Assembly (NCBI GenBank): GCA_965214015.1
Contig: CBDCAS010000019.1
Location: 1-64,000, forward strand
Direction: 5' to 3'
Length of the DNA stretch: 64,000 bases
Source: CBDCAS01 sp965214015
GTDB taxonomy: Bacteria > Pseudomonadota > Gammaproteobacteria > Coxiellales > Coxiellaceae
Shown piece after piece: positions 36,308 to 44,908 of the stretch. A program made the position numbers and the translations under genes. The notes beneath the pieces are model-generated. The model had not been told where the DNA came from, searched no databases, and saw nothing but the letters and a program-made list of their open reading frames with translations. The first letter of the stretch is position 1; each line of letters starts with the position of its first letter.

Positions 36308-37603
36308 ATGAGTCATGATCAAAAAGCAACGTTGACACTCAATGGGCAGGCGCATCAATTCCCTTTGCGATCACCTACTTTAGGTAAAGCAGTGGTCGAA
36401 TTAAAAACGCTCCATAGTAGCTGCAGCATGTACTCATTTGATCCTGGCTTTTATTCAACAGCGTCTTGTGAATCAAAAATTACGTTTATCGACGGCGAAA
36501 AAGGTGTTCTATTATATCGAGGTTATCCCATTGATCAGCTTGCCTTTCAGGGAGACTACATGGAAGTCTGCTATGCATTAATTTATGGTGATCTGCCTAA
36601 TCAAAAAGATAAGGCAAACTTTATTAAAAAGATTAAAAAAACCAGTGGTATTCATGAGCAGTTGATCCATTTTTTCCATGGCTTTCGCCGTGATGCGCAC
36701 CCTATGGCAATTATGGTGGGTGTTGTGGGCGCCTTATCTGCTTTCTATCACGACTCACTGGATATCTCCAATCCCAAACATCGCGAACTCTCAGCAATTC
36801 GCCTAGTCGCTAAAATGCCTACCCTAGCTGCTATGTGTTACAAATATTCGATTGGTCAACCTTTTATGTATCCACAGTCCCGCTTTAGCTATGCTGAGAA
36901 CTTTCTGCATATGATGTTTGGCACTCCCTATGAAGAAACCACTCATAATCCTATATTGGTTCGTGCTATGGATCGTATTCTAACACTCCATGCAGATCAC
37001 GAACAAAATGCGTCCACATCCACAGTCCGTATGGCAGGCTCCACCGGCGCTAATCCATTTGCTTGTATTGCTTCTGGTATCGCAGCGTTATGGGGCCCAG
37101 CACACGGTGGTGCTAATGAAGCTTGTCTTAATATGTTGACGCAGATTAAAGACGAGGCTCATATTGATCAATACATTAAAAAGGCCAAGGATAAACAAGA
37201 TCCATTTCGTTTAATGGGTTTTGGTCATCGAATTTACAAAAACTACGATCCTAGAGCTAAAGTCATGCAACAAACATGCCATGAAGTACTAAAAGCCACT
37301 GGCCAACAGGACATTCCTCTTTTTAAATTAGCGATGAAACTTGAAAAAATTGCTTTAGAAGACGATTATTTCATTGAGAAAAAACTCTACCCTAATGTCG
37401 ATTTCTATTCAGGAATTACCCTACGTGCATTGGGCATTCCAACGAATATGTTCACCGTTATCTTTGCCCTTGGAAGAACAGTAGGCTGGGTATCCCACTG
37501 GATGGAAATGATGAGTGATCCAGCACATACTTTAGCGCGCCCGCGCCAATTCTATACTGGCGCCACCCAACGCAACTTTAACCCGATTGAAAAACGTAAA
37601 TAA
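36308..37603 (+). CDS. gltA: Citrate synthase
   Basis: Entry enzyme of the TCA cycle. 431 residues, the hexameric type II form of Gram-negative bacteria, with an N-terminal beta region (TLTLNGQAHQFPLRSPTLG) before the catalytic domains. Active-site His in LTLHADHEQNASTSTVRM near 228 and in FGHRIYKNYDPRA near 306, and the catalytic Asp in YPNVDFYSGITLRALGIP near 362. GGGAGAAC precedes the ATG. It is divergent from sdhCDAB across a gap that also holds the DUF6680-like gene; in E. coli gltA is also next to sdh. Confidence 0.97.
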   Translation: MSHDQKATLTLNGQAHQFPLRSPTLGKAVVELKTLHSSCSMYSFDPGFYSTASCESKITFIDGEKGVLLYRGYPIDQLAFQGDYMEVCYALIYGDLPNQKDKANFIKKIKKTSGIHEQLIHFFHGFRRDAHPMAIMVGVVGALSAFYHDSLDISNPKHRELSAIRLVAKMPTLAAMCYKYSIGQPFMYPQSRFSYAENFLHMMFGTPYEETTHNPILVRAMDRILTLHADHEQNASTSTVRMAGSTGANPFACIASGIAALWGPAHGGANEACLNMLTQIKDEAHIDQYIKKAKDKQDPFRLMGFGHRIYKNYDPRAKVMQQTCHEVLKATGQQDIPLFKLAMKLEKIALEDDYFIEKKLYPNVDFYSGITLRALGIPTNMFTVIFALGRTVGWVSHWMEMMSDPAHTLARPRQFYTGATQRNFNPIEKRK

Positions 37604-37786
37604 GTATCTATTCTATATGAGTATTATTTACTTTTGCTGACGGTAATCAAGTCAGAATGAATTGTAAATCAAAGTTATTTTTACTCAAAAATGGTATTTT
37701 TTTAACGTATCAATCCTACTGTATAATTTTTATAGCAACAAAGCTAAGCTCTAATAAAACAAATACTTAAGAGTCTTCTTGATAAC

Positions 37787-37882
37787 TTTCACACAATCTT
37801 ATCCACAGAATCTGGGGAAAACTTACTACTGCTGTGACCACAAAGGATCTCTCTACTTAATAACAAGTTTTATTGTGTATCA
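37787..37882. other. DnaA-box-like cluster between gltA and bcp
   Basis: TTATCCACA (37799-37807) is a perfect DnaA box. TTTCACACA (37787-37795) and, on the other strand, TGATACACA (37874-37882 reversed) are single-mismatch relatives, all in AT-rich DNA. The rest of the 37604-37970 gap contains no gene and no clear terminator. One perfect box can occur by chance or mark a DnaA-regulated promoter. Confidence 0.4.
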
Positions 37883-37970
37883 TGGACACTAAAAAAGATG
37901 GATTGCTCATTGAGATAGATCAATACTGACCTAGGCTTATGGTCTTTTTATTGTAATAGAGAGGGACTCT

Positions 37971-38498
37971 TTAATGAATCAGTTGCTCTAATGTCTTGAG
38001 CACCTCATCGACATGCCCAGGCACTTTGACACCACGCCAAATATGTTGCAGAGTCCCTTGCTGATCAATTAAAAAGGTACTGCGCTCAATACCACGTCCC
38101 TTTTTGCCATACATTATTTTATTTTTGATCACACCATAGCGCTGACATATCTTCTCATCGGTATCCGCTAATAATGTATAGCTAATATGCTGTTTTTCTT
38201 TAAATCGAGCATGTGAAGCCACACTATCGCGCGAGATGCCCAATACCAGAGCATCCTTTGCTATCAATTGATTGAGGGCATGCGTAAAATCATGCGCTTC
38301 TTTGGTACAACCTGGCGTATTGTCTTTAGGGTAAAAATACAATACTACCCAGCGACCTTGACACTGTTGCAAAGATAAAGTTTGGTTCTCATCAGTCAAT
38401 GCTGTAAAAGAAGGGGCCAGATCCCCCACTTGTATCTGATGGTCATCACAGTTTTGGGACAGTGAGGCTGATTTTTTTACAAAAGTATTTTTGTTCAC
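37971..38498 (-). CDS. bcp: Thiol peroxidase of the Bcp/PrxQ family
   Basis: Peroxiredoxin reducing organic and hydrogen peroxides. 175 residues. The peroxidatic Cys is in FYPKDNTPGCTKEAHDF near 62-78. The resolving Cys normally five residues later (CTKEAC) is His here, so this would be a one-Cys form or use the Cys in DEKICQRYGV near 120. GISRDSVASHARFKEKQ and STFLIDQQGTLQHIWRGV complete the thioredoxin fold. The N-terminus has about 25 residues beyond the usual start and lacks a signal peptide. Confidence 0.92.
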   Translation of the reverse strand: MNKNTFVKKSASLSQNCDDHQIQVGDLAPSFTALTDENQTLSLQQCQGRWVVLYFYPKDNTPGCTKEAHDFTHALNQLIAKDALVLGISRDSVASHARFKEKQHISYTLLADTDEKICQRYGVIKNKIMYGKKGRGIERSTFLIDQQGTLQHIWRGVKVPGHVDEVLKTLEQLIH

Positions 38499-38598
38499 GG
38501 ATCAATACCTATTTTTAAACAGTTTCATTGGCAGCTTCGCCTAGAGAAGATACTAGCATCTAATAGCTCTTTTAATCCAATTTCTTATACATTGATCA

Positions 38599-40176
38599 CT
38601 ATACTATGGCATTCTTACTTGGAGCTAAGCCTGCTGTTTCTCGATAAAATGTATCGACTTGTGGGTTTCTGCCTCTACCAAATAGAGAAGAGCGACTATA
38701 CCAGGCATTCAAACCTTGGGATTTTTGCAGAGCTACTTTTTGAACTAATAACTGCTTTTCAGCTAGAATCCTATTTTCTTTGGATAAAATCGCTTGTATT
38801 TCTTTTAGTCCACTGCTGTTTTTACAGCGAGGCTTTTTTAGTAAAGTATGCAATGTATCCAAAAGTTTCTCAAAGGCTAAAAGCTTGTTTTGCTTATTTT
38901 GTATACGTTGTTGTTCTTTGTTAAAATCTGGAATCCTCGGTTCGATATCTGCAATAAGCTGCTCAATCTTACTCGTATCCTTTATAGATTCTTTAATTGC
39001 GCAGTAATAGGAAGGAAAAGGTACCGGCACAGGCTTTTCCATATCTATCTGTAAAGGGCTAATGCCTTGATCTTTTAACTTCTTAATAAGAATATTGATA
39101 TGATTATTGAGTTCATCAATTGATTGATTCAATGCTTGCGCCTGATCCTTTGCTTGGCTTAATTTTAACTGTACTTCTGATTGCTCTTGGTACCTCTTTC
39201 TATGCCATCGTGAATGAATAAAAAACTTCATTAATACTTCAACAGAAGGACGGTTATCAGGATTGGGATCTGACAACTCTTTTAACAAAGACTTTAGATC
39301 GTCTTTAAACCCTTTATCAAAACCACAATTATAAAATCCCGAAAATAACTTTTTAAATACGTAGGGTACATTAAAGATACTAAAATGATCCTTACTATAT
39401 GCTTTACGTTTCTCAGAAAACAGTAACTGCTGGTCACAACCAAAAATCTGAGCTAGAACAGCGGCTAAGGCATATAAATCTGACGCAACGGTCCTAATAC
39501 CTTTTGCTACCTCTGGTGGCAGATACAATGAAGTGCCCGCATCTACGCAACGCTGATCATGTTCACTATAAGCGAGACCGAAATCAATGAGTAAAAACTG
39601 AAGAAAGGAGTCGTTTGTTGATTGCTTTTTAAACTTTAGCCTCTTAACACAAATATTATCTGGCTTAATATCACAATGTATCGTGCCCTTTTTCTGTAAA
39701 ATAAATAGTTCATTGGTGATAGAGAGTGCATATTCAAGCCGTTGCTCTAGATTGGCGTCATTTCCATTAAGAAAGTTTGTTAAGCTTTCACCACAATTCT
39801 CCATCACTGTGAAAATCATATTGTTTACTAGCAACGGTAATTCAGCACTAATCCCGTGCCGACGCAGATATATACATTCCTCGCTACCTGCTTGCATTCT
39901 TTTATTTACTGAGTCAATTGTATCGTTAATAAGCTCTATCTTAATAACATGATGAGCTGGCTCTAATGAAAAGTTTTTAATATTATTAAAGACCATTTTA
40001 TGATTAGCTTGATATACATGCCCATATTGACCTTGACCAATTTTTTTTCCCATAATAAGCCACTCATGCTTGCTTTCATCTGGCTTAACTAAGGAAAATT
40101 TATCTGTTTTAATAAATCTATCTTTGGAGTTATAAATTAGCTCTAGCTGATTTTTCGTAATTCTAATCTCTGGCAT
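38599..40176 (-). CDS. Eukaryotic-type Ser/Thr protein kinase with coiled-coil C-terminus
   Basis: 525 residues from ATG 40176, chosen because GAGGTG lies five bases upstream. Kinase parts: glycine loop GKKIGQGQYGHVYQA near 43-57, Lys in AHHVIKIELI near 79, catalytic loop TIHCDIKPDNICVKRL near 165-180, DFG in LLIDFGLAYSEHDQR near 198, YLPPEVAKGIRTVASDLYAL near 218-237, and the C-lobe to about 340. Residues 340-480 form Gln/Leu/Lys-rich coiled coils; the end is polar (WYSRSSLFGRGRNPQ). No transmembrane helix, PASTA or signal peptide is seen, unlike PknB-type housekeeping kinases. A secreted effector is possible but unproven. It is isolated, with its own divergent upstream region. Confidence 0.88.
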   Translation of the reverse strand: MPEIRITKNQLELIYNSKDRFIKTDKFSLVKPDESKHEWLIMGKKIGQGQYGHVYQANHKMVFNNIKNFSLEPAHHVIKIELINDTIDSVNKRMQAGSEECIYLRRHGISAELPLLVNNMIFTVMENCGESLTNFLNGNDANLEQRLEYALSITNELFILQKKGTIHCDIKPDNICVKRLKFKKQSTNDSFLQFLLIDFGLAYSEHDQRCVDAGTSLYLPPEVAKGIRTVASDLYALAAVLAQIFGCDQQLLFSEKRKAYSKDHFSIFNVPYVFKKLFSGFYNCGFDKGFKDDLKSLLKELSDPNPDNRPSVEVLMKFFIHSRWHRKRYQEQSEVQLKLSQAKDQAQALNQSIDELNNHINILIKKLKDQGISPLQIDMEKPVPVPFPSYYCAIKESIKDTSKIEQLIADIEPRIPDFNKEQQRIQNKQNKLLAFEKLLDTLHTLLKKPRCKNSSGLKEIQAILSKENRILAEKQLLVQKVALQKSQGLNAWYSRSSLFGRGRNPQVDTFYRETAGLAPSKNAIV

Positions 40177-40329
40177 AATCACCTCTGCTATACTGATAGC
40201 TTCCAAACTAGCACTTTTAAAAGGAGACTAAACCATAAACTTTATCAAGTATTTATTAACCTTTTCTTAATTTTTACAGCCTTTGCTCCCTATTAAGATC
40301 ACCAAAATTCAATGCTATACTGTACTACT

Positions 40330-41232
40330 ATGTCAGAACGAGACCTTGTTAAACAATTTTTTGACCGACCCGGCAGTTTAGATGCAAGCTCAGTCCTATT
40401 GGGCATTGGTGATGATGCAGCAGTTATTCGCTTGCCGGCTGACCAAACGATGGTGTGCTCAATAGACACTTTAATTGAAGGTGTGCATTTCCCCAAAGAA
40501 ACGCCTGCTGATGCAATTGGTTACAAAGCGATAGCAGTTAGTCTTAGTGATATGGCTGCCATGGGGGCAGAACCTAAAACGGCTCTATTATCACTGACTT
40601 TACCTCATGCTGATAACAACTGGCTAGAGGCTTTTTCTAAAGGCTTATTTGAGTTAATGGAAACCTATCATGTGCAGTTAATTGGGGGTGATATGACTCG
40701 AGGACCTCTATCGATTACAACGGTTGCCCATGGTTGGGTTCCGCAACATCAAGCACTGCTTAGAAGTAGTGCCCGTGTTGGTGATGCTATTTATGTCACT
40801 GGTGTACTAGGTGATGCGGGTGTGGCTCTGACAAATCATCCAGATCCTGATTGTTTACAAAAACTAAATTGCCCTCTACCACGTATCCAAGTGGGCATCG
40901 GCCTACGTGGCATTGCTTCTGCTGCTATTGATATTTCCGATGGCCTAGCGACTGACTTAGAGAAACTTTGTCATGCGAGCGGTGTTGGAGCTGATATTGA
41001 AACCGATAAAATACCACATCGCCATGCCTCGTTGGAGATGGCATTAACAGCAGGTGATGATTTTGAATTATGTTTTACAGTTCCTGCAAATCAGGAAGCA
41101 CAATTAAAAAGGCAACATTTTGATTGTCGTATTCAAAAAATTGGGACTATTACTGCAAAAAAAACAGTGCAATTTATTCATCCAGACGGCAGTTTAATAA
41201 AATTAAAATATAAAGGCTATGAACACTTTTAA
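40330..41232 (+). CDS. thiL: Thiamine-monophosphate kinase
   Basis: Makes thiamine diphosphate, the cofactor of SucA, from thiamine phosphate. ATG 40330 (MSERDLVKQFF) gives 300 residues. ATP/metal motifs: LLGIGDDAAVIRLPADQTMV near 25, SIDTLIEGVHFPKETPADAI near 48, KAIAVSLSDMAAMGAEPKT near 70, LIGGDMTRGPLSI near 118, VTGVLGDAGVAL near 148, IDISDGLATDLEKL near 205, and ALTAGDDFELCFT near 240. The end overlaps pgpA by 14 bases. In most gammaproteobacteria thiL-pgpA follows nusB; here nusB is 3.7 kb away on the other strand. Confidence 0.96.
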   Translation: MSERDLVKQFFDRPGSLDASSVLLGIGDDAAVIRLPADQTMVCSIDTLIEGVHFPKETPADAIGYKAIAVSLSDMAAMGAEPKTALLSLTLPHADNNWLEAFSKGLFELMETYHVQLIGGDMTRGPLSITTVAHGWVPQHQALLRSSARVGDAIYVTGVLGDAGVALTNHPDPDCLQKLNCPLPRIQVGIGLRGIASAAIDISDGLATDLEKLCHASGVGADIETDKIPHRHASLEMALTAGDDFELCFTVPANQEAQLKRQHFDCRIQKIGTITAKKTVQFIHPDGSLIKLKYKGYEHF

Positions 41233-41701
41233 ACAACAGCGTTTGATTTGGAGCGATCCCTGGATTTTTATTGCCTGTGGCTTTGGTATTGGATTATTGC
41301 CTAAGATGCCTGGCACCTATGCCACACTAATCTCAGCATTGTTGTATTTATTGTTAATGAAACTCCCTTTAGTACTCTATCTCACTATTACGATCATTTT
41401 AAATGGGCTAGGTGTTTGGCTGTGTGGTCGCGCTAATCGCGCTTTTGGTACCCACGACCATCCTGCTGCTGTATGGGATGAAATCGCAGCATTTCCTATT
41501 GTGATGATTGCCGTTCCTTTTACCTGGTATTACTTACTTTTAGGTATTATTTTATTTCGTATATTCGATATTTGGAAGCCAGGGCCTATTGCTTGGATTG
41601 ACCGTCATATGCAGGGGGGCTGGGGCGTCATGCTCGATGATATCGCAGCAGCCCTGCTCGCTTGGATCATACTACAGGGGGTCACATGGGCTTTTTCTTA
41701 G
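41219..41701 (+). CDS. pgpA: Phosphatidylglycerophosphatase A
   Basis: Membrane phosphatase completing phosphatidylglycerol synthesis from the CdsA product line. 160 residues. GIGLLPKMPGTYATLISALL near 22-41 is the family N-signature; the metal site is in HDHPAAVWDEIAAFPIVM near 80; the C-signature is FRIFDIWKPGPIAWIDRH near 115 with GGWGVMLDDIAAALLAW. Four hydrophobic segments. It overlaps thiL, and the two form a plus-strand pair converging on the restriction-modification genes. Confidence 0.95.
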   Translation: MNTFKQQRLIWSDPWIFIACGFGIGLLPKMPGTYATLISALLYLLLMKLPLVLYLTITIILNGLGVWLCGRANRAFGTHDHPAAVWDEIAAFPIVMIAVPFTWYYLLLGIILFRIFDIWKPGPIAWIDRHMQGGWGVMLDDIAAALLAWIILQGVTWAFS

Positions 41702-41828
41702 GATATAGCTGATCCTGAAAGATAATCTATGCACATTGATTCATTAAATTTGACGATATTTAATTCATAGTAGTCATTTTTATCATTTCACTAACACAGG
41801 GATCGTACTCTTGGCAATACGTACTCCC

Positions 41829-41960
41829 TTATTTTATAAAATCAAGAACGCCAATCAATCCTAGGAGTTTTTTCGGCACTCCCTGTTCAATATTTACCAA
41901 TCGTGCTGACTGTATGGCTGCTTTTTCCGCTTTGCGCTTGTTGAGATATAAACGGCAAAG
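41829..41960 (-). other. In-frame open tail beyond the endonuclease stop codon
   Basis: After the TAA ending the endonuclease gene (41961-41963) the same frame stays open for 43 more codons (NKRKAEKAAIQSARLVNIEQ, then GVPKKLLGLIGVLDFIK) before TAA at 41829-41831. The composition looks coding, so the endonuclease may once have been longer and been cut by a nonsense change, or this may be a remnant of another gene. No start codon with a ribosome site is seen. Confidence 0.3.
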
Positions 41961-43145
41961 TTATATTTTTTTCTCGGAGTCTATTTCTGCTTTTTCAAAT
42001 GCAAGGACGTCCTGTTCTTCTAATTCCACATTGAATTCGACACGGCTTTGTAAAATTATTTCTTGAATTAAAACCGCACCCTTTCCAACACTTATAATTT
42101 CTTCAAGAATATTTGTTAAAGCTGGTATATTGATAATTTCCTCGATAGACTCGATATATTTGTTAACAATGCGTTTTATCTGATATTTTTCTTCTGCTTG
42201 TGAGGTGATTTTTTGTAAAATTTCTTGGCTTGTTTCATTTGTTTTTACAACGAATGTGATGGGGTATCGTTGAACTTTATCTATATCAAGAAAATATTTA
42301 CCTGCATCTACAGTTTCAGTTACTTGAAAAAAACGGCCGAGTGGCCTCATAACAAAATCAATTCCGCCATCGTTAGCATTTGTTCGACCTGTCTTGTAAA
42401 GAATCAATGATTCTTCAATAAGTTCCTCTGGAGACCAGCCCCAATAAATTCTTTGATCTGCATAGTGTTGTTTAAGAACGGTAAAACTAGCGATCTCGAA
42501 TATTCTAGCATCAACATTTGGCCTAAATAATCCTTTGACAAATTGAATCGCTTTATCAGGCGATTCTTCTTGTATGTTAATTATTTCTTGGCAATACTCC
42601 ATAAACTCAGTAAAAGCAGTTTGTCTTGCCTTTATGTAACTTTCAATAATTTCTTTTATTGCTTCTGCAAGGTTTATTTTTTCCCCATTTAACTCAACAA
42701 TTATAAGTTTCTCATTAATCCAATATCTATTACTTTCTGAGTCTCTTATAATTGGAAGATTTTCACAGGTTGGGAAGTATTTCTTAAACTCTTCATTTAA
42801 ACGGTGGTTTAATGCATGATTCTGTAATTTTCCCCCAAATGGCAGCTCACGCTGTCGACGAAACAAGTCACTGAATTTCGCGCCTTCATAATTTAGATAT
42901 TCGCTGTTAACATTAAATTTCTTATTAATGTAGTCTTCTATTAAAACATAAATAGCATAATGGTTTGCAAACCCAGCTCTAGATTTAGAGCCACGATTTG
43001 CTGCTTTTGTTTTTATGTTTAAATATCTAATAATTTCACTGTTTTTCAGAACCTTTTCTCCATTATTACTGGAATATTTATCCAAAATATCAACTATTTT
43101 TTTTGTGAAATTATGTATATTAACTGGCACTGAATAATTCTCCAT
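41961..43145 (-). CDS. Probable type II restriction endonuclease
   Basis: 394 residues. It starts inside the 3' end of the methyltransferase gene (26-base overlap), the arrangement of a methylase-endonuclease pair. The N-terminal part is Lys/Asn-rich and helical. Near residue 265-290, TNANDGGIDFVMRPLGRFFQ followed by VTE resembles the core of PD-(D/E)XK nucleases (Mrr-like GGIDF...Q), with a Glu upstream in RIFEIASFTVLKQHY. The last 80 residues are acidic and helical. No specific endonuclease family was recognised. From the partner's type the site is predicted to be ATGCAT, which is inference. More AT-rich than the neighbouring core genes. Confidence 0.65.
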   Translation of the reverse strand: MENYSVPVNIHNFTKKIVDILDKYSSNNGEKVLKNSEIIRYLNIKTKAANRGSKSRAGFANHYAIYVLIEDYINKKFNVNSEYLNYEGAKFSDLFRRQRELPFGGKLQNHALNHRLNEEFKKYFPTCENLPIIRDSESNRYWINEKLIIVELNGEKINLAEAIKEIIESYIKARQTAFTEFMEYCQEIINIQEESPDKAIQFVKGLFRPNVDARIFEIASFTVLKQHYADQRIYWGWSPEELIEESLILYKTGRTNANDGGIDFVMRPLGRFFQVTETVDAGKYFLDIDKVQRYPITFVVKTNETSQEILQKITSQAEEKYQIKRIVNKYIESIEEIINIPALTNILEEIISVGKGAVLIQEIILQSRVEFNVELEEQDVLAFEKAEIDSEKKI

Positions 43146-43998
43146 TTACACTTTCGTGTTTTGCACCACGAAAATTCTTAATTGTTGTATTTTTATTTAT
43201 AGCTTCCAGCTTTTCTCCTGCATGATGCGACATTTGTAAAATACGACGCAACCCAATTTTTACATATTCATATTGTGATTCTATACTAATACTACTTCTT
43301 TGAAGTCTTTTGGCTACTGCAGCGGTTGTGAAAGTGCCAGAGAATGGATCAAGAACAACATCCCCATTATTACTACTTGCAAGTATAATTCTTTCCAGTA
43401 ATGCTTCTGGTTTCTGAGATGGATGTTGTTCGTATTCATCCATCCGGTAGCGTACCCTTGGAAATTCCCACACGTTACCAGGAACTTTTTTTGTATTATA
43501 TGGTTTTGGAGAGTTACCTCTATAATCTATTAAGTTTCTTTTTGCTCCAGTCTTCGCTTCAACCATTATCTCATCGGCATTAAAACAATATGATTTTTTA
43601 TTTTTAACGCAATGTAATATTGGCTCATACAATGAACCGTAATAGTTTTTAGCTTGAATTCCAGAACTATCATATTTCCAAATAATTCGGCTAAGTACAT
43701 TAATCTTCTCTCTCACATATAAGTCAAAATACGGCATTGCTTGAGTGCTGGTCATTAAATACATAGTTCCATTTGGTTTAAGCACCCTTATGCATTCATC
43801 AATCCATCGGCATGCCCACTCTACATATTCAATATCCGATGACCAACGATCATTAAACTCTGAGAATTTTTTACCGATGTTGTATGGGGGATCTACAAAA
43901 ATTAAGTTCACAGATTCATTTTTAATTTCTGTTTTTAACAACTCTAATGCGTCACCATGATGGATTATATGTCCGCTATCTTCAAATTTAGTGGTCAT
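43120..43998 (-). CDS. Adenine-specific DNA methyltransferase, YhdJ-like
   Basis: 292 residues from ATG 43998, chosen for AGGAGA nine bases upstream; a longer frame runs to 44046 at the IS border. Beta-class order: catalytic LIFVDPPYNIGKKFSEF near 35 (DPPY) first and the SAM site DVVLDPFSGTFTTAAVAKR near 220 last. The stretches IIWKYDSSGIQAKNYYGSLY, VEAKTGAKRNLIDYR and KKVPGNVWEFPRVRY closely resemble E. coli YhdJ, which modifies ATGCAT. It overlaps the endonuclease gene, giving a complete R-M pair. It borders an IS6 element, consistent with acquisition. Confidence 0.92.
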   Translation of the reverse strand: MTTKFEDSGHIIHHGDALELLKTEIKNESVNLIFVDPPYNIGKKFSEFNDRWSSDIEYVEWACRWIDECIRVLKPNGTMYLMTSTQAMPYFDLYVREKINVLSRIIWKYDSSGIQAKNYYGSLYEPILHCVKNKKSYCFNADEIMVEAKTGAKRNLIDYRGNSPKPYNTKKVPGNVWEFPRVRYRMDEYEQHPSQKPEALLERIILASSNNGDVVLDPFSGTFTTAAVAKRLQRSSISIESQYEYVKIGLRRILQMSHHAGEKLEAINKNTTIKNFRGAKHESVNGELFSAS

Positions 43999-44041
43999 AT
44001 AAAAATTTCTCCTAAAATTATTTTCAATACCAAATGCAATG

Positions 44042-44894
44042 GGCACTGTTGCGAAAAATCTATTAGTAAAACAAACTTTGCATTTTTGTATAATCTAAGC
44101 TGCTAAATCGAATAATTTAACCATGAAATCATTTTGTGCCCTCAGGTTACCTTTAGCTAGGAATTTCACCTGGCCTTTTTGCAGCATTCGCATCGCTTCC
44201 ATGCCATCAATTATTTTGGCAGCAGTCTCAAAAGATTGATACCATTGTCGATAGCGTGATTTCCGTTTTATAAATTTGTGATCGTTTTCAATTCTATTAT
44301 TAAGGTATTTCACTTGGCGTAGCCAGGTCTTTTTTGGCGTAATCTCTTCGTCTTGCAGCTCACTATGAGCAGATGGAAAGGCAGCATTTTTATCAACATT
44401 AATAACTCGAGGTTTATTGACACGATGATTGTCGAGGACTTTCTTGAAAAATCGTTTAGCCGCTTGTTTATTACGGTATTGACTGAGCATCCAACCAAGT
44501 GTTTGACCTGATTTATCAATCTCTCGATAAAGATAATACCACTTCCTTTTTATTTTCACGTAAGTTTCATCGACTTTCCAAGAGTCATTAGTGACTTTTA
44601 AATAGGGTTTAATCTGTTTATTAATTTCAGGCCCATATTCATGAACCCAACGACATATCCATATCGTCGATCTTTCAACAGACATCCCTCTTTCTGCTGC
44701 TCTCTCTTTTAAGTCACCATAAGACAGAGCATAACGATCATACCATCTGACTAGCCAAAAAATAATATCACCCTTAAAGTGCTTCCATTTGAAGGGTTTT
44801 TTACTCTCTTTATACTTCTTCATCATTATCAATACATCCACATGCTTCCTTACAGGGCTAATTTTAACACTACCTTTCTTTTTGCAACAGTGCC
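44042..44894 (-). mobile_element. IS6-family insertion sequence, complete, 853 bp
   Basis: Terminal inverted repeats GGCACTGTTGCGAAAAA (from 44042) and, reversed, GGCACTGTTGCAAAAAG (ending 44894) match at 16 of 17 positions. They enclose a single transposase gene. The eight bases on each side (ATGCAATG and TTTTAATG) are not the same, so no target duplication remains. For IS6-type elements this can mean an adjacent deletion or cointegrate-driven rearrangement. The right end lies 15 bases after the nusB stop and the left end about 45 bases upstream of the methylase start. Confidence 0.88.
44095..44826 (-). CDS. IS6-family transposase
   Basis: 243 residues from ATG 44826 (MMKKYKESKKPFKWKHFKGD). 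A longer in-frame extension passes outside the inverted repeat and is not expected. Helix-turn-helix region IIFWLVRWYDRYALSYGDLK near 20; catalytic DDE residues in DSWKVDETYVKIKRKWYYLY, VINVDKNAAFPSAHSEL and NNRIENDHKFIKRKSRYR. The gene appears intact, so the element may still be active. Confidence 0.92.
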   Translation of the reverse strand: MMKKYKESKKPFKWKHFKGDIIFWLVRWYDRYALSYGDLKERAAERGMSVERSTIWICRWVHEYGPEINKQIKPYLKVTNDSWKVDETYVKIKRKWYYLYREIDKSGQTLGWMLSQYRNKQAAKRFFKKVLDNHRVNKPRVINVDKNAAFPSAHSELQDEEITPKKTWLRQVKYLNNRIENDHKFIKRKSRYRQWYQSFETAAKIIDGMEAMRMLQKGQVKFLAKGNLRAQNDFMVKLFDLAA

Positions 44895-44908
44895 TTTTAA
44901 TGAAGCTT

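Noticed and set aside
37780..37890. Chromosome replication origin
   Set aside because: Only one perfect DnaA box, no dnaA/dnaN/gidA neighbours and no AT-rich 13-mer series; kept only as a low-level observation.
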